From Welwitschia mirabilis (Eukaryota; Gnetophyta; Gnetopsida; Welwitschiales), in the NCBI GenBank assembly GCA_051453625.1, contig JBOZIK010000001.1:254854784-254918783 (forward strand): a stretch of 64,000 nt of DNA. The letters are read 5' to 3'. The position numbers were made by a program, and so were the translations under genes. Numbering within the stretch: position 1 is the stretch's first letter; every line of letters starts with the position of its first letter. The notes under the pieces are model-generated. The model made no database searches. It had not been told where the DNA came from and saw only the letters and a list, made by a program, of their open reading frames with translations. Shown here in pieces: positions 56,576-64,000 of this stretch.

Positions 56576-57939
56576 GAAATCTAGAATTAAACATTTTTAC
56601 ATAAGTGGGTCTACGATGGTAAATTGTGATTTGGGTTAATGAACTAAAGAAACATAGCATATTAGAACTCTACTCCACCTCTCCTTCATCTTAATATCCT
56701 TCACTCTTAGCCTCGTTTACAATTATCATTGCTGAGCTAATCAACCAAATGCATGCCTGCAAAACAACGCACCTGCATTAATTTTGTCTTTTTTCCTCCA
56801 TCATGTGATTAATTAGTAAAATTATTAATTTGATTCTTTACATTCTGTATGACTCATTCATTCTTGCCAATCTAGTTATGCATTCATAGTAGTCAATGAG
56901 TTCTTCATTTTCCCTTCTCTAATGCGTAGTGAATTGGTTAGTTATTATTTCATTAGTTTGTGCCCTATGAAATCTATCCATTATTTTCCAAAATCTGAGA
57001 TGTAGAATAAAACTTATATTCCCTTCCTCTTCAATGTCATTTAAATGTGCCTTTCTCAAAAAATGATCAAATTTATCAGTAGGACTAGAATGAACTCCTT
57101 GTAACATTTCACATTATGAGACATAAGGAATTTTAAAAGAAATTGTCTCCCCTGTAATTCATTCTTAAAACGATTCATATTTTTAATAATCCTCTTCTCT
57201 TAATTGACTTTAAGCTTGTTTTTTAAAAAAAATTCAAAAGAATTAAATGACTCTAGAATGATTAGTATTGCTAATTGTAATGCATTACCCCTTTTACTTA
57301 GTTGTTTCAATCTCATCCTGACTATTATATAACACACCCTTCTCTTTGCTCTTTCACATTGCTCTTTCTTTCACACTACACTCTTTGAAAATGTGCATAG
57401 GCTCATATCCTCCTTCTTTGCATAGGATTTTTCTTCCTTCCATTAGCTTGTCCTCTATCTATTCTACTAGCTGTTATAGTCTTGATGGTCAAACATCTTT
57501 AATTCTCATGAATTTTTTGTGTCTCTTCCTTTTTAAATGCTTTCCTTCTCATAACACCTTCCCTCTTTAGTGTATCTTCTCACTACGATCCTTCTTTGTG
57601 AAGTGTACTTTCTTCTATGCACTGCCTATGTGTTAATACAAAAAGCCACCTTTTCTCTATTTTGCATCATTATTCATACATGTTGGCTTCCATTTTTCTC
57701 AAGAGTATTCTCACACTTTCATAGAGTATTCTTACACTTTCATCAAAATTTACTTTACTAGGGTGCTTCTTTGTTATCTGATGTTACTCTAATTTTAAGT
57801 TTTATAAAAGAATGAAAGGACTTCATTTGAAAAATCAAGCAGTATAATGAGTCATAGACTAAATGATGAACCTATTCCTATCTTTAAGAGTAAATTTTAT
57901 GTCAAAGAAGAATAACATAAGATAACACAAGAGCATGTA
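56576..57939. other. Unassigned DNA left of the copia element
   Basis: Pyrimidine-rich plus strand from about 57320 to 57780. It contains a 21-bp tandem duplication AGAGTATTCTCACACTTTCAT (57702-57743). The frame 56919-57107 (minus) encodes a mixed-composition 62-residue peptide I do not recognise. It could be a fragment of an unidentified gene or element. Confidence 0.35.
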
Positions 57940-57944
57940 TAAGA

Positions 57945-58310
57945 TGATAAAAAAGATAAATTCTTAATAGGAGAAAAGCTAGAAATTAAATAAGAACTTT
58001 CTTTTTTTTTGTTATATAAAATAATATCCTAATACATCCTTTTATAGAGTTCAAACTTTAATCTCTTTTGAAGATAGATTTGATAAGAATCAAATTCACA
58101 TAAACAAGAGTAAAAGACTTTTTAATAAAAATTTCCAAGATTCCACCTTCCAATTAAGACTTTAGCTTCTTATTTTTTTCTTATGTTTTATTAAGTAAAT
58201 TAAACTTTGATAAAGTAACCTTCTAAAACAAGATAAACTAATTCAACATTACAATAACTTAATTAAATATTAAGACAACTCTAGACATCTTAAAAATCAC
58301 TATTTCTTAA
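57945..58310 (-). repeat. 3' LTR of copia element G
   Basis: 366 bp, aligned with 62466-62819. It ends TTTTTTATCA on the minus strand. The start TTAAGAAATAG has lost the TG. Confidence 0.88.
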
Positions 58311-58324
58311 TTCTCCTCTTTGAT
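58311..58324 (-). other. Polypurine tract of copia element G
   Basis: The minus strand reads CATCAAAGAGGAGAA directly before the 3' LTR, close to the usual copia PPT form. Confidence 0.7.
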
Positions 58325-58329
58325 GATCA

Positions 58330-58922
58330 AAATGTGTAACTCCCAAATAACTCCTTAGTTCTTCAAACCACTCCTTTAGTAAAAGCCTTTATAAATATAT
58401 CAGCAATCTGTTTTGAACTAGGATAAAACTATAATTCAATTTCTCCTTCTTAAACTAGATCTCTTATGAAATGATGACAAATTTCAATATCCTTTGATCT
58501 TCCAGGGAAAACTGGATTTTTTTGTTAAAGATATTACACTCTTGTTATCACCGTAAACTAGAGTTGATTAACTTTGTGTAAACTACATGTCATCAAGAAT
58601 TCTGCTTAACCATACTGCTTGACAAGCTTTGCTGTAATATACTTTACCTCTGCTAAAGATAAAGCTAATCTTGACTGCTTCTTACTTCTCCAAGATATTA
58701 TTTTCATCCTAAGAGGAAAAAAATATCCAGCATTTGACTTCCTATTATCTATTGATCTTGTCTAATCTGCATCTGCATATCTTCCTAATTGAAAATTCTT
58801 ATTAATAACATAATGCAAACCATAATTTTGAGTTCCTTTTACATATCCCAAAATTATTTTAGCTTCTTTCCAATGATTTTGATGTGATTTTTGAGAGAAA
58901 CATGTAATTTTATTTACTGCAA
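58330..58922 (-). pseudogene. pol: Copia RNase H, decayed
   Basis: The minus strand reads HWKEAKIILGYVKGTQNYGL, YADAD-stop-TRSIDNRKSNAGYFF (ADW with Trp as stop), ISWRSKKQSRLALSLAEVKY, NPVFPGRSKDIEICHHFIRD, ADIFIKAFTK. All are canonical copia RNase H blocks. A frameshift occurs between the LAEVKY and NPVF blocks. Confidence 0.88.
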
Positions 58923-59040
58923 NNNNNNNNNNNNNNNNNNNNNNNNNNNNNNNNNNNNNNNNNNNNNNNNNNNNNNNNNNNNNNNNNNNNNNNNNNNNNN
59001 NNNNNNNNNNNNNNNNNNNNNNNNNNNNNNNNNNNNNNNN
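58923..59040. other. Assembly gap (118 N) in copia pol
   Basis: Lies between RT and RNase H motifs. The missing bases should code for the RT/RNase H connection. Confidence 0.8.
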
Positions 59041-59930
59041 TAGTAGAACTAGGTTTACATAGATCCATTTGAAACTTTTATAAAATATCTTTTACATACT
59101 TCTTTTGAGAAATAAAAGTATCTGAGGCATAGATCCCCACCTCTATGCTAAGAAAGTAATGCATATTTCCTAAATCTATCATCTCAAATTCAACCATCAT
59201 TTCTGCCTTAAAATCGTAAACCAATTTTTTACTATTTCCTATATACATCACATCATCAACATACAAGTAAATAATAAGAAACTATTCATCAATGCTTATA
59301 AGATATAAATTTGACTCAGATTTTCTTTTGATAAATTCATTCTTTACCAAGTAATTATTAATATGTGTATACCAAGCATGTGGGACTTATTTCAATCCAT
59401 ACAAATATCTCTTTAATTTATAAATGATATTCTATTTACCTTTAATTTAAAAATCAAGTGATTGATCAACATAAATTTATTCATCAATGTAAAACATAGA
59501 TTTAACATCTAAATGATAAATTACCTAATTATGATTTGTTGTAAGTGCAACAATTTTTCTTACCATATTAAACCTACTAACTGAAGCATATGTTTTACTA
59601 AAATAAGTGCAACAATTTTTCTTACCATATTAAACCTACTAACTGAAGCATATGTTTTACTAAAATCCTGACCAAATTCCTGTGCATTATCTTTAGCAAT
59701 AAGTCTAGCTTTATACTAATTAATTGAATCATCTGAATTATGCTTTATTTTATAAATCCACTTAACTCCAATAGTTTTCTTATCTTTTGATAACATCATC
59801 AAGTCCCACATTTGATTCCACTCATTTACATTCATTTCCTGTTTCATTGCTTCTATCCATTTTGGATGTTTTATTGCTTCTTAAAAAACAAAAGGTTCAT
59901 CTTCATTTTGAACACAACTAAAGAAAGATA
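59041..59930 (-). pseudogene. pol: Copia reverse transcriptase with 62-bp duplication
   Basis: The minus strand reads EAIKHPKWIEAMKQEMN, KKTIGVKWIYKIKHN, YKARLIAKDNAQEFG, then FSKTYASVSRFNMVRKIVAL, and a clean frame 59078-59266 with MYVDDVMYIGNSKKLV (catalytic YVDD intact), FEMIDLGNMHYFLSIEVG and FISQKKYVKDIL. A perfect 62-bp tandem duplication (59542-59665) shifts the frame within the palm. Known copia RTs match throughout. Confidence 0.9.
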
Positions 59931-60135
59931 AATTTATAGATTCACTTATAATTTATGATCTTTGATAAATATCATGTAAACTCCTCATATTCTTTGGTGA
60001 GGAAGTATTGGGTGAAAAAGAATAGCTACTAGAACTTGATGAAAAAGATAAATATGTAATAGAATAATGAAATCTTTGTAGTTTTTCTTATGAATCTTCA
60101 TCTACTTTATCATCCATATTTAAAAATCTCTTTTA

Positions 60136-60995
60136 TTAATCTGTAATGCTTACATTCCATTTCCATTCACTTTCATCATCAAAAATAACATCTTTACTTA
60201 TAAAAATTTTTTCAATCACAAGATTATAGAGTCTATAAGCCTCACTTTTCTCAAAATAACCAATAAAAATGCATAATTGTAACTTTAAATCCAAAATTTC
60301 TATGATGCTAATCCAAAACATAATAAATGCTAAATAGCTAAAAACTCTAAAATTCTTAACTGAAGGAACATAACCTGTCCAAATCTCTTTTGGTATCTTA
60401 TGATGTAAAGATCTTGTTGGGCTTCTATTTAGAATACACACTGAAGTTGCCATAGCTTTTTCCCAATATTCATGTGGAAATTTTTTTTATTTTAGCATGC
60501 ATCATTCCATCTCCATAATATTTTTATTCCTTCTTTTAATAATATCATTTTGCTATGGTGTGTAATGTGCTATGAGTTGTCTCTTGAACCCATGATAACT
60601 GTGAAAATCTATAAAATCCTTAGATAAAAACTCTTCTCCCCTATCCATTATTAGGGTTTTGATTAGATAATCACTTTCTTTTTCAACCATTACTTTAAAC
60701 TTCTTAAAAATACTAAAAACTTCATATTTACTTTTTAAGAAATAAATCCATAAATGCCTTGAAAAATCATTAATAAATAAGAAAAATTATAGATTTTTCC
60801 TCAATGTTGAAGTTTTCATGCTTTTACATACATATGCATGAACAAGTTCAAGAGGATTTTGTGCTCTCCATGAAGATTTCTTTGGAAAATCTTCCTTATG
60901 ATGTTTTCCCAACACACAATCAAGATATACCCCTAAAAACTTCTTAATAAAATAAATATTTATAATAATATTTTTCTTATACAATAACTTCATGC
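60136..60995 (-). pseudogene. pol: Copia integrase, decayed
   Basis: N-terminal part at 60787-60993: CVLGKHHKEDFPKKSSWRA, then NPLELVHAYVC (GAG_pre-integrase end and start of core; the first catalytic Asp of HSDVCG reads Tyr). The C-terminal part, open at 60136-60453, has LNRSPTRSLHHKIPKEIW, YVPSVKNFRVFSYLA, CIFIGYFEKSEAYRLYN and FISKDVIFDDESEWKWN. The core between has stops. It would have integrated the element. Confidence 0.88.
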
Positions 60996-61334
60996 TTTAA
61001 AAATTTAGATATTCGTGCTTCATATGCCACAATAAGGAATCATTTGTAACTACAACCATCGTACTTTCTTTTGAAGATTTTAGATTTAATTCAAAAGGTC
61101 TATTTGGAAACATTGCAACTTGAGATACCAAATGATCATCATTCTTGTCCATAATTTTACAACATTAATCATTAAACATAATCTTATATTTATTCTCTAG
61201 CGATTTCCCAATACTTAAAAGATTATAACTTAACTTGGGTACATAGAAAACATCATGAATATGAGTGGTATTACCTTGCCTTATTTGCACCACTATAAAA
61301 CCTTTTCCTTTTACATCTAATTCTTTGGTAGCTT

Positions 61335-61620
61335 CTAATACAACTTTGCTATAATTTGATTTAAGGAATAAAATAACTTATCATCACCTATCATATGATT
61401 TGTACATCCACTATCTAAGAACCATTCTATTTCATTTTTAGCCAAGAAACTACAAGTAATAAAAGTACTTTTCTCTTCATTACTTTTCCTTGAAAAATTA
61501 GCCTTTTCATCACTCCGTTGTTCATGTTTATTTTTGCACTTAGATTCATAATGTCCAAATGATGATAATACCAACATTTAATATTTCTTCTATTAACTCT
61601 TCCTCTACCTTTATCCATAC
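61335..61620 (-). pseudogene. gag: Copia zinc knuckle and protease
   Basis: Two overlapping minus-strand frames share the CCHC region: one reads KCWYYHH and the other FGHYESKCKNK, so a frameshift breaks the C..C....H....C knuckle. The second frame goes on to EIEWFLDSGCTNHMIGDDKL, the copia aspartic protease (catalytic D in LDSGCTNHM), which is intact locally. Confidence 0.88.
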
Positions 61621-62445
61621 CTCTTACTCTGCCATATTCATGTTATCTATCATAATACTCTCCTTGTCTATTATTACATCCATAACTTCTTCCACTACTT
61701 CTTTTACATACATGTCCTCTTCCATGTGTAGGATGGAATCCTTTAGGCCTATCTTGAGAATAAGATTTATTATCCACCTTCATCTTTACTTTGAGTACCT
61801 ATGACAATGTTTCTTCCTGCAACTTAATTCTAGGTTCATGTGCTAATAATGAACCAATCAACTCTTTAAAATTCAATTGAGTTAAATCCTTAATTTTCTC
61901 AATTACTATAACTATTAAATCAAATTTTATAAGGAGAGAATTTAATAAATTTCAATAATTATTTACTCTATCACTATTTAACCATTCCTTCGAAGTTGAT
62001 TCATAATATTTTGTATCTGCATACAAAATTGACAACATTCTAAGATTTCTTCATCATGAGAGATTTAAATTTTTGCTTCAATGTTTGCACTCTTATCATA
62101 CACATCTTATTTATTCCCTGGTAAGATATCTAGAAAAACATCCTAAGATTTTTTTGATTTAGTAAAATTAGAAATATGTAGAAAAAATATTCTCACTTAC
62201 AGTAGATTTTAATGTAAGAAGGGCCTTTTTATCTTTTTTCCTCTTCTCATATAACTCCTTCTTCTCATCATCACTCAAAGCATTATATGCAGCCACATTA
62301 GCTAGTTAAATATATTAATTCTCTATAAGATCCCATAAGGCATGGGATTTTAATAATGTCTTTAATTTGATTCTCTAATAGCAATAATTATCTCCTGCAA
62401 AAATAAGGATCTAAAATGGAATACTACTATTAGTGGTTATTTCTA
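61621..62445 (-). pseudogene. gag: Copia gag remnant
   Basis: The position between PBS and zinc knuckle requires gag. Only weak blocks with stops are seen, such as the ELLAHEPRI-like part near 61840. The plus-strand frame 61559-61804 is a shadow. Confidence 0.5.
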
Positions 62446-62464
62446 CAACCTGCTCTAATGCTAA
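62446..62464 (-). other. Primer binding site of copia element G
   Basis: The minus strand reads ATTAGCATTAGAGCAGGTT, a near match to TTGGTATCAGAGCAGGTT (initiator Met tRNA). Confidence 0.82.
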
Positions 62465-62465
62465 T

Positions 62466-62819
62466 CGATAAAAAAGATAAATTCTAAATAGGAGGAAAGC
62501 TAGAAACTAAATAACAAATTTTCTTATTTTTGCTATGTAAAATAATATACGAACACATCCTTTTATGGAGTTCAAACTCTAAGCTTTTTTAAAAATAGAT
62601 TTAACAAGACTCAAATTTATACAAATAAGATTAAATAACTGTTTAATAAAACTTTCCAAGACTCCACTTATAATTAAGACTTTAGCTTCTTGTTTTGAAT
62701 TAATTAAATTAAACTATGATAAAGCAACTTTCTAACTTGAGATAAACTAATTCAACATTATAATGACTCAATTAAATATTAAGACAACTTTAGACATCTT
62801 GAGAATTACTATTCCTACA
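62466..62819 (-). repeat. 5' LTR of copia element G
   Basis: 354 bp, begins TGTAGGAATAG on the minus strand and ends TTTTTTATCG. Aligns with 57945-58310. Confidence 0.88.
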
Positions 62820-62824
62820 TAAGA

Positions 62825-63058
62825 TAGCCTCACAATTGCAAGGAAGAGAAGTAGATTCTCCTTGTCTTTTCCTTTGCTTCACTTGATTGCCACTCAAGAA
62901 GGGCTTCTCTACTTAGCTTGCAAACATGTAGAATTTTTGGCATCACGTGCTTAAAATTCATTCATGTAGTCAATGAAAATGCTCTGCAAAAGCATTCATA
63001 AAAATAAAATACAAATGCATAAATACCCTCTTAAGAATGTAAATTATACTCTTAACCA
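62825..63058. other. Less AT-rich unassigned stretch
   Basis: Contains a region (62830-62960) that is richer in G and C than most of the window. No protein motif was recognised. It may be host DNA flanking the copia insertion. Confidence 0.3.
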
Positions 63059-63062
63059 AGAG

Positions 63063-63133
<71 letters not shown>

Positions 63134-63240
63134 NNNNNNNNNNNNNNNNNNNNNNNNNNNNNNNNNNNNNNNNNNNNNNNNNNNNNNNNNNNNNNNNNNN
63201 NNNNNNNNNNNNNNNNNNNNNNNNNNNNNNNNNAGAGAGA
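63059..63240 (+). repeat. (GA)n microsatellite with 100-N gap
   Basis: GAGA repeat at 63059-63133, 100 N at 63134-63233, then AGAGAGA. The gap is probably an assembly failure in the repeat. The Arg-Glu and Ser-Leu frames over it are artefacts. Confidence 0.95.
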
Positions 63241-63485
63241 ACATAATAGCCATGTTGGATATTGATGAGACCCTATAAAAGACAGGTAAGGAGTTTGAAT
63301 CCTTGATGTGACCTCATTTTGGGGTTATGCTTATTTTTTAATATTCATACCCTTTAATCCTTTACTTAACTTGTATTAGCAATTTTTCTTAGGCTTATGT
63401 TCTCTAAAGATTTAAATAAGATACTATTAAAATTTAGACCATGATGTTACTTAAACACCATCCATATGTATATCATACAATATAA
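63241..63485. other. Unassigned DNA, no gene seen
   Basis: No domain or repeat relation recognised. Confidence 0.35.
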
Positions 63486-63508
63486 ACATATATACATACA
63501 TACATACA

Positions 63509-63540
<32 letters not shown>

Positions 63541-63560
63541 CATATACACACATACATATG
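63486..63560 (+). repeat. (ACAT)n microsatellite
   Basis: About eleven uninterrupted TACA units (63494-63537) flanked by TATA/CACA variants. Frames 63447-63635 (minus) and 63466-63687 (plus) are made by the repeat. Confidence 0.95.
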
Positions 63561-64000
63561 TGAATACAAATTATTAGCCCTAGGTTTAATGAGTTCTTTA
63601 ATTAATGAGATGAGAAATGCATTATATGATAACAAAGTATTTTTAAGACATTTTTTATGGATATTACATTTTGATATTAGAGCTTAGGTTATGATTTCAT
63701 TGGGAGTAGTTATTATGAAGCCAATTCATTTGAATTATTACATATTTTGATCCTCTTTCTTTTGTTATTATCCTTTTAATAACTCTTCTCTCTCACCTGA
63801 TCATTCAGGTTCTCTTCTTATCCTTTTTTCATTTTCACTAATCATCATAACCTATATTCTTATGATCTTTCACTAGGAAATCTTCTAAATAAATATTTGG
63901 CAAAAAAATATCTCTAATTAGATTAGATGTAGAAGTATCCATAGTAAGAATCAGACTATGTTCAGAGTCAATAAAGTCTATTATCTGATGAAGGAGTAGA
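63561..64000. other. Unassigned DNA at the right edge
   Basis: No gene or element motif was recognised. Confidence 0.35.

Larger units (their letters stand above)
57940..62824 (-). mobile_element. Ty1/copia element G with perfect TSD
   Basis: The element itself spans 57945-62819 and is flanked by TAAGA on both sides (57940-57944, 62820-62824). On the minus strand it has a 5' LTR, Met-tRNA PBS, gag/zinc knuckle, protease, integrase, RT, RNase H, PPT and 3' LTR in the copia order, and begins TGTAGG and ends TATCA. 4875 bp including a 118-N gap. Stops and frameshifts inactivate it. Confidence 0.93.

Noticed and set aside
56919-57107. 62-residue minus-strand frame as a host gene exon
   Set aside because: I recognise no family and see no supporting splice or codon evidence. 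It is left as unassigned.
63486-63560. Regular short repeats resembling an array
   Set aside because: A simple tetranucleotide repeat without spacers is not a CRISPR array.
63447-63687. Frames on both strands with Tyr/Met/Val/Cys or His/Ile/Tyr/Thr repeats
   Set aside because: Both are produced by the (ACAT)n microsatellite.

Overview
This window looks like heterochromatic or intergenic DNA from a seed plant, most likely a flowering plant. It is very AT-rich. I find no intact host gene, rRNA, tRNA or CRISPR array. What I can recognise is a set of old, stop-riddled LTR retrotransposons of types known from plants: Ty3/gypsy chromoviruses with a terminal chromodomain and initiator-Met-tRNA primer site, Ty3/gypsy Tat/Athila-type elements with an Asp-tRNA primer site, and one Ty1/copia element. 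I cannot name the species.

Layout. (1) 1-3465 and 10463-10785 are two halves of the 5' LTR of a chromovirus (A1). A smaller Tat/Athila-type element (B, 3466-10462) sits inside that LTR with a degenerate target duplication. A1 continues with leader, gag, protease, RT, RNase H and the start of integrase up to about 15945, where it breaks off. (2) Beyond a 100-N gap, 16368-19233 is the 3' end of another Tat/Athila element (C: integrase C-terminus, 3' internal region, LTR). A strongly deleted relative (19234-20679) follows. (3) 20680-33394 is a nearly complete chromovirus (A2) with LTRs of about 3.6 kb, PBS, gag, PR, RT, RH, IN and chromodomain, all inactivated. (4) 33974-46321, minus strand, is a three-LTR, two-internal-region array of Tat/Athila-type elements (E and D share the middle LTR). 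Both internal regions carry gag and protease but I see no RT or integrase. (5) About 49190-54480, minus strand, is an Athila-type gag-PR-RT-RH-IN coding region (F). Its LTRs were not identified. (6) 54480-57939 is mostly unassigned, with an LTR-like leader, a minisatellite and a possible SINE trace. (7) 57945-62819, minus strand, is a complete-ended Ty1/copia element (G) with a perfect 5-bp target duplication. (8) 62825-64000 holds two microsatellites and unassigned DNA.

No genes here work together in a pathway. The relations that can be read are evolutionary: nesting order, LTR sharing by recombination, and gag-PR-only elements that would have needed enzymes from an autonomous Tat/Athila relative. 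C and F show that such relatives existed. Decay is dominated by stops at former Gln and Trp codons, as expected from C-to-T change in methylated repeats. Several assembly gaps are suspicious: one is flanked by identical 46-bp ends, one seems far too large, and one falls at the junction of two unrelated elements.

I found no convincing new biological system. The most notable observations are the three-LTR array, a reading frame in element B of about 375 codons that is free of indels but full of TAA/TAG stops, and small conserved structures (a ~65-bp dimer repeat before the polypurine tract, and an imperfect palindrome in U3) shared by all Tat/Athila-type copies.
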